From contig CATOPL010000010.1 of the NCBI GenBank assembly GCA_951802115.1, positions 1-64,000 of the forward strand: a DNA stretch of 64,000 bases, read 5' to 3'. This document shows, one piece after another, positions 24,770-34,567 of this stretch. Both the position numbers and the translations under genes were made by a program. Origin of the DNA: an uncultured Lachnospiraceae bacterium (GTDB taxonomy: Bacteria; Bacillota; Clostridia; Lachnospirales; Lachnospiraceae). Under the pieces are notes generated by a model that ran no database searches, had not been told where the DNA came from, and was given only the letters and a program-made list of their open reading frames with translations. Numbering within the stretch: position 1 is the first letter of the stretch; every line of letters starts with the position of its first letter.

Positions 24770-25263
24770 AACATATTTCTCCTTCCGTATGCATATTTAT
24801 AAATCATTCAGGGGTGAAAACTATACATTTTGAATATTAGCAGTTCAATTACGTATAATTATTTATTTTACCTGATAAAGAAAAAATTGTAAATCTCATT
24901 TGATCTTTTCCTGCGTCTTTTCCTGCATCTGTATTTGTATCCGGATATCTGAGCAGAACACAGGCATACATCCCTGTACCTAATGTGCTGTCTGCGGGTA
25001 CTGCTTTTCAATTTTTTATTTTTATGTTATTGTAGTAAATAAATACTTATCTGAACTTCAGAACAGACTTGGGCATTGCTTTTTATCAGCCATATGCCGA
25101 CAGTTTAACAAAGATTGGATCCAGATGGCCGCGGCTCGGTGGGCTGCGCCGTAATCATTCGAAAAAATATACCGCAAAATGAGAGTGATCAGGTATGTTC
25201 TGACAATTCCATAAGTATGATTTCAGAATCCGTCAATACGGAACAGAAAAGGGAGGAAACTTT
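24770..25263. other. Intergenic region between divergent genes
   Basis: About 490 bp between nhaC and the plus-strand ABC importer. The segment near 25110-25190 (GC-rich core, then ACCGCAAAATGAGAGTGATC) may be another eroded copy of the dispersed repeat, but the match is weak. No ORF with a ribosome binding site was found. Confidence 0.4.
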
Positions 25264-26241
25264 ATGAAACGAATATGTGTCCGTTATTTACTGTCTGCTT
25301 TACTATGTATGACCGTCATTCTGACAGGCTGCGCCGGACAGGAAAACGCTGATGTCAAAATCCGTATCGGCTCTCTAAAAGGACCGACTTCCATGGGACT
25401 GGTAGAAATGATGGACAAAAACGAAACTGACACAGGCCATGCAGATTATGAATTTACCATGGCAGCGACAGCAGACGAAATCAATGCTGCATTTCTCAAA
25501 GGCGATCTTGACATTGTCCTGATTCCCGCCAATGTAGCAAGTGTTCTCTACCATAAGACCAACGGACAGGTAGCTGTCCTTGACATCAACACCCTGGGCG
25601 TTCTTTATCTGCTGGAAAACGGCGAAACAATCCGGTCCGTCGCGGACCTGAAAGGACAGACGATCTACCTGCCGGGCAAAGGAACAACTCCGGACTATGC
25701 GCTGCAGTATATTCTGTCCCAAAACGGTCTGACTGCAGAGGAGGTCGATCTTCAATACAAATCAGAGGCTGCGGAAGTCATCTCTGCGCTGTCAGAAGAA
25801 CCGGATGCACTTGGACTTCTGCCCCAGCCGGCAGCAACAACAGCCTGTATGCAAAATGACAAGCTGCGTATTGCTCTTGATCTGACCGCAGAATGGGACA
25901 AAGTCAGCACCGACAGCAGCCTGGTAACCGGTGTCACTCTAATCCGCAGAGAATTCCTGGAACAAAACGAAACTGCCGTACAGTCATTTTTATCCGCACA
26001 TGAACAATCGGCCGCATTCACCAATGAAAACGTGGAAGAAGCAGCCGGACTGGTAGCTTCTCTGGAAATTGTTCCCAAAGCCGCTATTGCAGTACAGGCA
26101 ATTCCATACTGCAATATCACTTGCATTACAGGCGATGACATGAAAACCGCCCTATCCGGCTATCTGAACGTTCTTGTGGACCAGAATCCGGAAGCTGTCG
26201 GCGGCGCGCTGCCCGAAAATGATTTTTACTATCTGCCGTAA
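25264..26241 (+). CDS. NitT/TauT-type ABC substrate-binding lipoprotein
   Basis: A 325-residue lipoprotein: signal peptide MKRICVRYLLSALLC..., lipobox ILTGC, then a two-lobed binding domain of the sulfonate/nitrate/thiamine-precursor class (IRIGSLKGPTSMGLVEMM, MAATADEINAAFLKGDLDIV, PANVASVLYHKTNG, IYLPGKGTTPDYALQYILSQ). Clients of this family include sulfonates, nitrate, pyrimidine thiamine precursors and others. Here no metabolic gene accompanies the transporter, so I leave the substrate open. GGGAGG lies 7 nt before the ATG. The permease and ATPase genes follow, 28 and 19 bp apart, in one operon. Confidence 0.9.
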   Translation: MKRICVRYLLSALLCMTVILTGCAGQENADVKIRIGSLKGPTSMGLVEMMDKNETDTGHADYEFTMAATADEINAAFLKGDLDIVLIPANVASVLYHKTNGQVAVLDINTLGVLYLLENGETIRSVADLKGQTIYLPGKGTTPDYALQYILSQNGLTAEEVDLQYKSEAAEVISALSEEPDALGLLPQPAATTACMQNDKLRIALDLTAEWDKVSTDSSLVTGVTLIRREFLEQNETAVQSFLSAHEQSAAFTNENVEEAAGLVASLEIVPKAAIAVQAIPYCNITCITGDDMKTALSGYLNVLVDQNPEAVGGALPENDFYYLP

Positions 26242-26269
26242 CACCCGGAAAAGGAGTACCGTTTCATCT

Positions 26270-27052
26270 ATGAACACCCTATTAAAACGGACAGGTATTC
26301 TTCTGTTCTGGCTGCTCCTGTGGCAGTCTGCCGCCTGGCTGCTCCGACAGCCGATCTTCCTGGTCGGTCCATGGGAAACGCTGCTGGCGCTGGTAAGACT
26401 GGCAGGACAGCCCGCTTTCTGGCGGGCGGTATGTTTTTCACTCGGAAGGATCGGAACAGGATTTCTGCTGGCATTTTTACTGGGTCTTCTCTGCGGCAGC
26501 ACCGCATATATCCGGCCTCTTTTCAGGGAAATACTTTCTCCTGTCATCTCTCTGATCAAGACTGTCCCGGTTGCCTCTTTTGTAATTCTGGCCCTGATCT
26601 GGACCGGAGCCGATCATCTGGCTTCTGTCATTTCCTTTCTGGTCGTATTTCCGATCATCTATCTAAATACGCTCGCCGGGCTTGCCGCCGCCGACGTCCA
26701 GCTTCTGGAAATGGCACACGTTTTTCATATCCGGCTGCTGCCGAAAGTCTGGCATATCTACCGTCCGGCGCTGGCCCCTTTTCTTATGAGCGCATGTCGA
26801 ATTGCTCTGGGAATGTGCTGGAAATCCGGAGTTGCCGCAGAAGTTATCGGCACTCCGGATCATTCAATCGGCGAGAAACTGTACATGGCGAAAATATACT
26901 TCAGCACGGACGAACTTTTTGCCTGGACGGCCGCAGTCATTCTGTTAAGTTTTATGTTTGAAAAACTGATTTTAAAATTTCTTCATTATGTAATGGAGGA
27001 ACATGATTCCGGATCATTCCGGTCGTTTTTCTTGTCCGCCAGAAAACCATAA
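26270..27052 (+). CDS. NitT/TauT-type ABC permease
   Basis: A 260-residue inner-membrane permease with six hydrophobic segments. It has the coupling motif of the family, EMAHVFHIRLLPKVWHIYRP (EAA-like), about two thirds along, and ends FEKLILKFLHYVMEEHDSG. The start MNTLLKRTGILLFWL is preceded by AAGGAG at slightly long spacing (13 nt). It sits between the binding protein and the ATPase, as in SsuBCA and TauABC operons. An ALAPFLMSACRIALGMCWKS segment is typical of the SsuC branch. Confidence 0.9.
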   Translation: MNTLLKRTGILLFWLLLWQSAAWLLRQPIFLVGPWETLLALVRLAGQPAFWRAVCFSLGRIGTGFLLAFLLGLLCGSTAYIRPLFREILSPVISLIKTVPVASFVILALIWTGADHLASVISFLVVFPIIYLNTLAGLAAADVQLLEMAHVFHIRLLPKVWHIYRPALAPFLMSACRIALGMCWKSGVAAEVIGTPDHSIGEKLYMAKIYFSTDELFAWTAAVILLSFMFEKLILKFLHYVMEEHDSGSFRSFFLSARKP

Positions 27053-27071
27053 AAGAGAGGAGAAAAGAAAA

Positions 27072-27671
27072 GTGCCGCTTTACATCCGTAACCTTGGAAA
27101 GTCCTATCGTCAGAATCCGGTCTTTCAACATGTCAGTATGGAACTGAAGGACGATCATGTATATTGCCTGACGGCGCCGTCAGGAGCCGGTAAAACCACT
27201 TTTCTGCGTATACTGATGGGACTCGAACTGCCAGACGAAGGAGCGATAGACGGATTGCATACCTGCCGGGCAGCTCCTGTATTTCAGGAAGACCGTCTGT
27301 GCCCTCATCTGAATGCCGCTCAGAATATCTCCCTTGTCAACCCTGTCTGTTCCGGCCCCAAACTCAGGCAGGAACTGCTTGCTTTGCTTCCCGCGGACAG
27401 TCTGGATAAACCTGTGTCTTCTTTCAGCGGAGGCATGCGCCGAAGAGTCAGCCTGTTAAGAGCCCTGCTGAGTCCGGGAACGCTCCTGCTGTTTGATGAA
27501 CCGTTTAACGGTCTGGACGAGCAGAGCCGCCAGGACGCCATAAACTATGTCCGGAAAAGAAGAAACGGCAGAACACTTCTGTTTACCACCCACCATATCG
27601 ATGAAGCCCGGGCCCTGAACGCCTCCTGCTTTACCTGGGATGTAAATAAGCTGACCTGGCACAGTCTCTGA
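27072..27671 (+). CDS. ABC transporter ATPase (SsuB/TauB type), short form
   Basis: ATP-binding subunit of 199 residues, shorter than the usual 240-260. Walker A is APSGAGKTTF, the Q-loop PVFQEDRLCPHLNAAQNI, the signature FSGGMRRRVSLLRAL, Walker B TLLLFDEPFNGLD and the switch His FTTHHIDEA. All catalytic elements are present; what is missing is the C-terminal extension after the H-loop. The start is GTG, chosen because AGAGGAG lies 9 nt upstream; the frame runs back 23 codons into the permease gene but has no site there. Last gene of the importer operon. Confidence 0.9.
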   Translation: MPLYIRNLGKSYRQNPVFQHVSMELKDDHVYCLTAPSGAGKTTFLRILMGLELPDEGAIDGLHTCRAAPVFQEDRLCPHLNAAQNISLVNPVCSGPKLRQELLALLPADSLDKPVSSFSGGMRRRVSLLRALLSPGTLLLFDEPFNGLDEQSRQDAINYVRKRRNGRTLLFTTHHIDEARALNASCFTWDVNKLTWHSL

Positions 27672-27711
27672 AACTTTCCGTGTTTTAGAAAATCAGCCCT
27701 GATACCATGTC

Positions 27712-27738
27712 GGGACGCCGCCAAAGCAGCGTCCCGCT
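27712..27738 (-). terminator. Hairpin between convergent ABC and hydratase genes
   Basis: GGGACGCTGC...GCGGCGTCCC on the minus strand pairs fully with one G-U; the plus strand has a C-A mismatch there. It therefore suits the end of the hydratase transcript, about 85 bp past its stop. There is no clear U-tract. Confidence 0.4.
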
Positions 27739-27823
27739 AATCCGGATATTCCTTCACAGGCCCGGAAATCATCTCATCATCTGCCGCATCCATGGATACG
27801 GAACCTTTTAATCTTCTGCAAGC

Positions 27824-30109
27824 TCATACGCGGTTATAGTTGATCAGACATCCTTTTAGTATGATCTGACGCTCGTCGCCGGTCATCTCACCCAGCTTCA
27901 GCGTAAATTCCTTCAGACCGTCTTTTACCACAAAAGCTTTCACTTCCGACGCGCCTGTTCTTACCGATTCTGCAATATCCGGGATAAAAAGAAAATCTCC
28001 ATTGGCAAACGGAAGCTTCCCTTCATCAATTAAAAACGGAAGCATTCCCCAGTTGATCAGATTGGAACGGTAACGTTTCGTGGCGTACCCATTGGCAATA
28101 TTCGCCCAGCCGCCCAGCACTTTCTGACAGGATGCGGCCTGTTCGCGGGCTGAACCGTCACCCGGCTTCACCGCAAAAATGGTGCTGCCGATTCCAACAT
28201 TTGTCCTGTTCACATCAGGATAAGAAGCGCAAATCGCTTTAAAGACCGGTTTCAGCTCCGGAACTGCCTCTGCAGGACAGTTTCCTGCTTCCACAGCCTT
28301 CTGCGCCGCCTGAATGGCTTTTGCTTTCCCTACATATTCCGGATCCTTTCTGGAAAGTGTAAATTCCGCCAGTCCCAGAGGATTGGAGCGGTAGGAGGAA
28401 GTCTCGCCAGACGGAATCAGCTCATCCGTCGTCGTCACCGAATCATGAATCTCGGAAACCACTTTCAGGATCATGTACTGCGGAAGGGCGCTCATAGAAG
28501 GCCAGTCCTTAATATTCGGTCCAAAATGAATCTCCATATCCGGGTCCGCTGCGCCTTTGCTGTCAAACACACGGTTTTCATAAATCTGTCTGTCAAACAC
28601 ATATTTCGGATTCCGGTATTCGGTATCCATCTCTGTCGCCGCCGTCAGGTAACCCTTATTCGCTGCCGTCGCCGCAATAGACCGCGCATCCATAAGCGCC
28701 ACTGAAGCAATCTGTCCGTTCTGCAGTTTGGAGCCTTCCCGGTTGGGGAAGTTTCTCGTCGAATGGCGGATACTGAAACCGTTGTTGGACGGCGTATCGC
28801 CTGCTCCGAAGCACGGACCGCAGAAAGCCGTCTTCAGTACGGCTCCTGTCTGCATCAGCATGGCCGCAGAACCGTTCTTGATCAGTTCCATATAGACCGG
28901 CATGGAGGCCGGATACACGCTCAGGGTGAATTCGTCCGCTCCGATGCTCTTTCCATTCAGAATGTCGGCAGCCGCACAGATATTTTCGAATCCTCCACCG
29001 GCACATCCGGCAATAATTCCCTGGTCTACATACAGCTTTCCATTGCGAACCTTATCGCGGAGTGAGAATTCCACCCTGTCTCCAAGGCTGACTTTTGCAC
29101 GGGCCTCACAGTCCGCAAGAATATCGTTCAGATTCGCGTTCAGTTCCTCAATCGTATAAGCATTGCTCGGATGGAACGGCATGGCGATCATCGGTCTTAT
29201 TTTACTCAGATCCACCACCATCATACCGTCATAATATGCCGTACCGCCCGGATTTAACTCCTGATAGTCTTCGCTTCTCCCGTGAATTTCATAAAACTCC
29301 CGAATCGTCTCATCCGTTTTCCAGATGGATGACAGACAGGTCGTCTCCGTTGTCATCACGTCAATGCCAATCCTGAAATCGGCGCTCAGATTCGCCACGC
29401 CGTCACCGATAAACTCCATAACTTTATTATTGACATACCCGCACTCGAACACCGCCTTGATAATCGCCAGAGCCACATCCTGCGGACCTACGCCTTTTAC
29501 CGGAGCGCCGGTCAGGTACACGCCGACCACGCCTGGCATAGGAATATCATAGGTCTGATTTAAAAGCTGTTTTACCAGCTCCGGCCCGCCCTCTCCCATT
29601 GCCATGGTTCCAAGCGCTCCGTAGCGGGTATGGCTGTCCGATCCCAGAATCATTTTTCCGCCGCCTGCGAGCATCTCGCGCGCATACTGATGAATAACTG
29701 CCTGATGAGGCGGTACATAGACGCCTCCATATTTTTTCGCACAGGTCAGCCCAAACATATGGTCGTCTTCATTGATCGTTCCGCCCACTGCACACAGGCT
29801 GTTGTGGCAGTTCGTCAGCACGTAGGGCATCGGGAACTTGGTAAGCCCGGATGCGCGGGCCGTCTGAATAATGCCGACAAATGTGATATCATGGGACGTC
29901 AGTTTGTCAAAGCGAATCCGCAGCTGCTCCATATTGTCCGATGTATTATGTTCTTTCAGAATTCCGTAAGCAATGGTCTGTTTCCTTGCTTCCTCTTTTG
30001 AAGGAACCTCTGCCATCTTTCTCGCCAGCACCGCCGGCGCCTCCGCCGTATCCGGTACAATCTCCGTTCCATTCAGTACATAGGCTCCTTTGCTGTATAA
30101 CTCAACCAT
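27824..30109 (-). CDS. Aconitase-family hydratase (YbhJ-like)
   Basis: A 761-residue iron-sulfur hydratase of the aconitase superfamily, resembling the YbhJ group rather than the housekeeping AcnA/AcnB. Markers include [43 protein letters not shown], the cluster-binding region [11 protein letters not shown] and [16 protein letters not shown], and the swivel-domain serine loop in [20 protein letters not shown]. Three cysteines suitable for a 4Fe-4S cluster are present. Its true substrate is unknown; no other TCA-cycle gene is nearby. GGAGG lies 6 nt before the ATG; an upstream extension of the frame runs into a palindrome and is rejected. The long dyad at 30129-30168 directly precedes the ribosome binding site. 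Confidence 0.88.
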   Translation of the reverse strand: MVELYSKGAYVLNGTEIVPDTAEAPAVLARKMAEVPSKEEARKQTIAYGILKEHNTSDNMEQLRIRFDKLTSHDITFVGIIQTARASGLTKFPMPYVLTNCHNSLCAVGGTINEDDHMFGLTCAKKYGGVYVPPHQAVIHQYAREMLAGGGKMILGSDSHTRYGALGTMAMGEGGPELVKQLLNQTYDIPMPGVVGVYLTGAPVKGVGPQDVALAIIKAVFECGYVNNKVMEFIGDGVANLSADFRIGIDVMTTETTCLSSIWKTDETIREFYEIHGRSEDYQELNPGGTAYYDGMMVVDLSKIRPMIAMPFHPSNAYTIEELNANLNDILADCEARAKVSLGDRVEFSLRDKVRNGKLYVDQGIIAGCAGGGFENICAAADILNGKSIGADEFTLSVYPASMPVYMELIKNGSAAMLMQTGAVLKTAFCGPCFGAGDTPSNNGFSIRHSTRNFPNREGSKLQNGQIASVALMDARSIAATAANKGYLTAATEMDTEYRNPKYVFDRQIYENRVFDSKGAADPDMEIHFGPNIKDWPSMSALPQYMILKVVSEIHDSVTTTDELIPSGETSSYRSNPLGLAEFTLSRKDPEYVGKAKAIQAAQKAVEAGNCPAEAVPELKPVFKAICASYPDVNRTNVGIGSTIFAVKPGDGSAREQAASCQKVLGGWANIANGYATKRYRSNLINWGMLPFLIDEGKLPFANGDFLFIPDIAESVRTGASEVKAFVVKDGLKEFTLKLGEMTGDERQIILKGCLINYNRV

Positions 30110-30128
30110 TTGACACCTCCAAAAAAAT

Positions 30129-30168
30129 TGCGCATTTAATTGTATACAATTATACAATCGAATGCGCA
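30129..30168 (-). promoter_or_regulatory. Long dyad with nested TTGTATACAA palindrome upstream of the hydratase
   Basis: TGCGCATT (30129-30136) and AATGCGCA (30161-30168) flank AATTGTATACAATT (30138-30151), a perfect 14-bp palindrome. In minus-strand RNA the arms fold and are followed by ATTTTTTT just before the GGAGG of the hydratase gene. It could be the terminator of the histidine-kinase transcript, an operator, or both. Confidence 0.6.
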
Positions 30169-30242
30169 TTTTTTCAATGTCTTTCCAGATTTTTTCTGAG
30201 ATTTATTTTGTTCATTTTCAGGCTGTCTTTTCCTGCCTTTGG

Positions 30243-32285
30243 CTATGATTTTGGCCCTTTCTGAACAGATTCCGGTGCAGATTTCCAGGGAAACATCACT
30301 GTCACTTTAAACAGATCTCCATCCAGATAAATGGTAAATGTTCCTTTCTGCAGTTCTGTTAGGTCTTTCGCAATCGACAGTCCAAGACCGCTTCCGTCCG
30401 TACTGCGGGACTCATCTCCTCTTGTAAAACGCTCTGTCAGTTCTTCTGCAGAAATATTCAGCGGCTGCTCTGAAATATTTTTCATGGACAGCACTGCCTG
30501 TTCTCCGTTTGATTTCAATTCCAGATATACCCGCGTGTACGGCATGGCATACTTTTCCACATTGCGGTACAGATTTTCGATAATTCTCCACAATCTTCTG
30601 CCATCAGCCTCCACATACAGTGGATCGCGCGGATAATCCGCGATCAGCTTCAGTCCTCTTTCATCAAATCGTTCTTCAAATTCCCCGCTGGTCTGCATCA
30701 GAAGCTCTTTAAGATCAATTCTCTGCATATCCAGCACCACATTGCCGGAGCTGGCACGCGAAGCCTCTACAAGGTCCTCCGTCAGCTGCTTCAGACGCTG
30801 AGACTTCTGATCCAGCACCTCAAGGTATTCCTGCGCCTTCGGGCTGTCAATCCGTTCTCTTTTCATCAGATCCACATAATTGATAATCGAAGTCAGCGGA
30901 GTCTTCAGGTCATGCGACACATTGGTGATCAGCGCCGCTTTCATCCGCTCACTTTTCATCTGTTCCTGAAGCGCATTTCTAAGACCATTTCCCAGATTGT
31001 TCACCGCCTCCGCCATCTGGTGGTTGCCCGGGAACAATCCCTGTGCGGATATGGGCGCCGTCTGTTCCCCGGCTGCTAAAAGCTTTACTTCATCCAGCAG
31101 CTTCTGCCGCTGTACTCCGTCCCATATCAGCAGAGTCAGAACAGCCAGTTTGCACAAAAGCACTACCATGGATGCAAAAGCTCCTTTTCCCAGAAACAGC
31201 CACAGCAGTATCTGAATCCCTTCATAACCGACAAATAAAATACATACACGGACCGCCATACCTGCGTTGGATACCATCTCAGCCAGAAAGCCACTTATGT
31301 ATCCTGCCAGTTTCCACAACAGCCAGGAACATGAGCAGAGCAGAATCAACATACTGATTGTCATGCCGGTTATCAGCCCGGCTGCCAGACGTCCGGCCTC
31401 TTCATACGCCCGCTCCTCCAGCGCAAAGCTGTCTGTAACCGGAAATGCAGTATCAATCCCCACATAGATCTGGTATTCCCCTGTCAGATGAGCGTCCATG
31501 TCTGTCAAAAGCGCATGTGTATTATATGAATAATATTCCCCTGTATTTTTCTGAGTCACTCCTGCAGAACGACTGTCAAAAGAATAATAGCTTCCCAGAC
31601 GATAAAAAAAGTTTTCCAGTTCTTCCTGCTGAATGTCGTTCTTTTGAAGTTCCGGCACATTTGTGTATACGTTTCCATTTCCAAGATCCCAGAGCGCATA
31701 GCGTACATTCACCGTCTCTGCAGACCAGCTCTTTTTCATCTGCTGATATTCCGCCACATCTTTTTGAATCACTTCCATCGCTTCTGCAATCTGGCTGACA
31801 ACCGTATTGTACTCTTCATCACACTCGTTGGCATATTCCTGCACACTTCCGTAAAAAAGCGGCCTGTACGACTCTGAAAGTATATCCTGACTGATATTGA
31901 TCCCTTTCAGACTCCATTGATATAAATCTCCAAAACGATAACAGATCCCTTCTTTCTTCTGGTCCTCCGGAATCAGATCATAAACTGTTTTCCCGTCCAG
32001 ATAATCCCGAATGCGGATGATCCTGTCCGGATCATATTCTCCGTTTCGCTCCATCCTGCTGCTCTGCGCCGCTGCGCTCATCGCGTCAAAGACTGCCCCG
32101 GCCGCCTTCTGCTCATATTCAGAAGTCTCCACCCAGGAACGCCCTTTCAGAATCTCCCCCCATGTTTCGAGGCTGTATCCTCTCTGTCCCATCTTTATGG
32201 CTCCGGCTGTCAAGACCGCTGCTGCTGCCAGATTCAAAAAAACCAGGAACAGTCTTAATACTGCTTTTTGTCTCTCTTTTTTCAT
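30243..32285 (-). CDS. Membrane sensor histidine kinase
   Basis: A 680-residue kinase. N-terminal membrane anchor (LFLVFLNLAAAAVLTAGAIK), a long extracytoplasmic sensor domain of about 240 residues, then several membrane helices around residues 300-395, and a cytoplasmic kinase: HisKA with NVSHDLKTPLTSIINYVDLM (phosphoacceptor His), and HATPase with the N-box IIENLYRNVEKYA and G-box DGSGLGLSIAKDLTEL. The stimulus is unknown. Its ATG overlaps the response-regulator stop (ATATGA) with AGGAGG close upstream, so the two are translated together. There is no obvious target operon beside it; the aconitase-like gene downstream is the nearest candidate. Confidence 0.92.
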   Translation of the reverse strand: MKKERQKAVLRLFLVFLNLAAAAVLTAGAIKMGQRGYSLETWGEILKGRSWVETSEYEQKAAGAVFDAMSAAAQSSRMERNGEYDPDRIIRIRDYLDGKTVYDLIPEDQKKEGICYRFGDLYQWSLKGINISQDILSESYRPLFYGSVQEYANECDEEYNTVVSQIAEAMEVIQKDVAEYQQMKKSWSAETVNVRYALWDLGNGNVYTNVPELQKNDIQQEELENFFYRLGSYYSFDSRSAGVTQKNTGEYYSYNTHALLTDMDAHLTGEYQIYVGIDTAFPVTDSFALEERAYEEAGRLAAGLITGMTISMLILLCSCSWLLWKLAGYISGFLAEMVSNAGMAVRVCILFVGYEGIQILLWLFLGKGAFASMVVLLCKLAVLTLLIWDGVQRQKLLDEVKLLAAGEQTAPISAQGLFPGNHQMAEAVNNLGNGLRNALQEQMKSERMKAALITNVSHDLKTPLTSIINYVDLMKRERIDSPKAQEYLEVLDQKSQRLKQLTEDLVEASRASSGNVVLDMQRIDLKELLMQTSGEFEERFDERGLKLIADYPRDPLYVEADGRRLWRIIENLYRNVEKYAMPYTRVYLELKSNGEQAVLSMKNISEQPLNISAEELTERFTRGDESRSTDGSGLGLSIAKDLTELQKGTFTIYLDGDLFKVTVMFPWKSAPESVQKGPKS

Positions 32286-32986
32286 ATAACCTCCTGCTGT
32301 TTTTCAATTTTGTACCCTACTCCCCAGACCACTTTTAAATATCTTGGATCTTTGGGATTGATCTCAATCTTCTCTCTGATATGACGAATATGTACCGCCA
32401 CCGTATTATCCCCGCTGATCGCCTCCTCTTTCCAGATCCGTTCATAAATCTGTGCAATGGAAAAAACCCGGCCCGGATTCTGGACCAGCAGAAGAAGAAT
32501 CCGGTATTCTATCGGCGTAAGCTTTACCGGCTCGCCGTCCACGGCCACTTCCTTGCGCTCATCATCCACACACAGACCGCCGATATGAAAAGCGGTAGGT
32601 TTCACCCCGGCGATCGCACCCAGCTTTGTATAACGGCGAAGCAGCGAACGCACTCTTGCGGTAAGCTCCAGCGGATTAAATGGCTTTGTAATATAGTCGT
32701 CGGCTCCGATATTCAGTCCCAGAATCTTATCCACATCTTCTGATTTAGCCGACAAAAAGATGATCGGCACACTGCTTTCCTCCCGGATTTTCATAGTTGC
32801 CCGGATACCGTCCAGCCGCGGCATCATAATGTCAAGCAGAAGCAGCTGAATATCGTACTTTTTCAGCATCTCAATCGCTTCCTGGCCGTCATAGGCTTTC
32901 AGAACATTGTAACCTTCCTGACTTAAATAAATCTCGATTGCATCTACAATCGCGTGGTCATCGTCACATACCAATATATTCATCAT
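32282..32986 (-). CDS. OmpR/PhoB-family response regulator
   Basis: A 234-residue regulator: receiver domain with the acidic pocket ILVCDDD, phospho-Asp in LLLLDIMMPRLDG, Thr/Ser in FLSAKSE and Lys in YITKPFNP, followed by a winged-helix effector domain (VKLTPIEYRILLLLVQNPGR, VAVHIRHIREKIE, VVWGVGYKIE). The proteins most like it are VanR-type regulators paired with long membrane kinases, which is also the arrangement here. AGGAG lies 6 nt before the first of two ATGs. Transcribed with the kinase as a two-gene operon. Confidence 0.95.
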   Translation of the reverse strand: MMNILVCDDDHAIVDAIEIYLSQEGYNVLKAYDGQEAIEMLKKYDIQLLLLDIMMPRLDGIRATMKIREESSVPIIFLSAKSEDVDKILGLNIGADDYITKPFNPLELTARVRSLLRRYTKLGAIAGVKPTAFHIGGLCVDDERKEVAVDGEPVKLTPIEYRILLLLVQNPGRVFSIAQIYERIWKEEAISGDNTVAVHIRHIREKIEINPKDPRYLKVVWGVGYKIEKQQEVI

Positions 32987-33132
32987 TCACTTCTCCTGAC
33001 TCAGATTTTTCTGTCTGACAGATTCTGATCGGCGCTTGGCAGACATCCATTGGACGCTTAACGCCTTAACACACCTCACATCCGCTCATTTTTCTGCGAA
33101 AAAAGGCTGCTTTTACGGTATTTCACAGGTCC

Positions 33133-33192
33133 CTGAAGCGTGTTTGAAAATTCATTCCCATCATCTGTACGCCCCATTTTACAATATATTTG
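33133..33192 (-). repeat. Dispersed repeat, end fragment
   Basis: GCGTGTTTGAAAATTCAT followed by CATCTGTACGCCCC and ACAATATATTTGACC matches the reverse complement of the right end of copy C (46577 back to about 46515). It shows that the element's two ends both carry GCGTGTTTGAAAATT, i.e. terminal inverted repeats. Confidence 0.5.
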
Positions 33193-33265
33193 ACCTTGGT
33201 ATCATATCATTTTATTATTAAGATGACAGTTGCAAAATTATTAAGATTCTTTTAAATCGGCAAAA

Positions 33266-33309
33266 TGCCTGCAGTCCGCCCCTTTTGCAGGCTCCATGGA
33301 CCGCAGGCA
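33266..33309 (-). terminator. Terminator of the aminopeptidase gene
   Basis: Minus-strand TGCCTGCGGTCC...GGACTGCAGGCA forms a 12-bp stem with one G-U (mismatched on the plus strand), followed by TTTT. It lies just past the stop at 33327. Confidence 0.75.
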
Positions 33310-33326
33310 CTGTTTTTGTGCACAGA

Positions 33327-34451
33327 TCATTTCTCTTTTATCAGTTCTTCGGGATTCAGACATGTCAGCTCCGGCAAGACAAACTTTCCGTCTTTCCTGA
33401 TCAGCACATCGTCAAAATAAATTTCTCCGCCTCCGTATTCCGGCCTTTGAATCAATACCAGATCCCAGTGAATCGAAGACGCGTTTCCATTAGGTGCCTC
33501 TTCATAACAGTTTCCCGGCGTAAAATGAACAGAACCCATGATCTTCTCATCGAACAGGGTATCCTTCATGGGCTGTAGAATATACGGATTTACCCCGATC
33601 GCAAATTCGCCGATATAGCGAGCTCCTTCATCCGTATCAAACACCTGCCGGATTCGTTCTGTGTCGTTGGCCACGGCGTCTGTAATCTTACCGTTTTCAA
33701 AAGTCAGACAGATGTTTTCATAGGTAAAGCCCTGAAAGACAGAAGGCGTATTATAGCGCAGTGTTCCATTTACAGAATCTCGCACCGGCGCGGTAAAAAC
33801 CTCTCCGTCCGGAATATTCATTTTTCCGGCACAGGGAATCGCGGGAATATCTTTTATGGAGAATGTAAGATCCGTCCCCGGTCCTGTAATCCGTACCCGA
33901 TCCGTCCGTTCCATGAGCTCCACCAGCGGTTTCATAGCAGCTTCCATACGACTGTAGTCAAGGTTGCATACTTTGAAATAAAAATCTTCAAAGGCCTCCG
34001 TACTGGTTCCTGAAAGCTGCGCCATGGAATCGTTCGGATAGCGCAGAACAACCCAGCGGGTCTTCGGCACACGGATGTCATGATGCACAGGAGTTACATA
34101 GTATTTTTCATAAAGCGCCATCCGCTCTGCCGGTACATCTGAAAGCTCTGATACATTATCGCTCCCCCGTACTGCAATATAGCAGTCCATGCTGGACATC
34201 TCCAGCGCATCCACCTGCGCCATCAGCTCCAGCTGCTCCTTCGTACATTCCATAATCTGGAGTCTCTGCAGCTGCGGATCGGTATAATGAATAAACGGCA
34301 TTCCTCCTGCCCGGCAGACCGCACGTACCAGTTCCTTTGCCAGGGACCTAGTACTTTCCCCTGTGTAGTGAATATAAACCTTGTCCCCTGGCTTTACCTG
34401 ACACGAATAACAGACCAGCCCGTCTGCCAGTATCCTGATTCTCTCATCCAT
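33327..34451 (-). CDS. M29-family aminopeptidase
   Basis: Cytoplasmic metallo-aminopeptidase of 374 residues that trims N-terminal residues from peptides. The two-metal site typical of M29 (AmpS/PepS/aminopeptidase T) is visible as Glu in PDGEVFTAPV, Glu in IGEFAIGVNPY, His in GSVHFTPGNCY and His/Asp in SSIHWDLVLI. The last part (YFDDVLIRKDGKFVLPEL) is the usual C-terminus. The start ATG has AGGAGG 7 nt upstream; a TTG one codon earlier is less well spaced. Single-gene unit with its own terminator. Confidence 0.9.
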   Translation of the reverse strand: MDERIRILADGLVCYSCQVKPGDKVYIHYTGESTRSLAKELVRAVCRAGGMPFIHYTDPQLQRLQIMECTKEQLELMAQVDALEMSSMDCYIAVRGSDNVSELSDVPAERMALYEKYYVTPVHHDIRVPKTRWVVLRYPNDSMAQLSGTSTEAFEDFYFKVCNLDYSRMEAAMKPLVELMERTDRVRITGPGTDLTFSIKDIPAIPCAGKMNIPDGEVFTAPVRDSVNGTLRYNTPSVFQGFTYENICLTFENGKITDAVANDTERIRQVFDTDEGARYIGEFAIGVNPYILQPMKDTLFDEKIMGSVHFTPGNCYEEAPNGNASSIHWDLVLIQRPEYGGGEIYFDDVLIRKDGKFVLPELTCLNPEELIKEK

Positions 34452-34567
34452 CAATCGTCCTCCTGAATTTCAACATATGTTCTCACCATATTCTGTAAAT
34501 AAACTGCTTTTAAGATTTCTTTCTCTCAACCATGTCCTTCCGCTTGCAGGAAATTTTCAGACATAGT

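Noticed and set aside
30243-32986. Two-component system as vancomycin or bacteriocin resistance (VanRS/BceRS)
   Set aside because: No van ligase genes or Bce-type ABC exporter are nearby; only the general domain architecture is shared.
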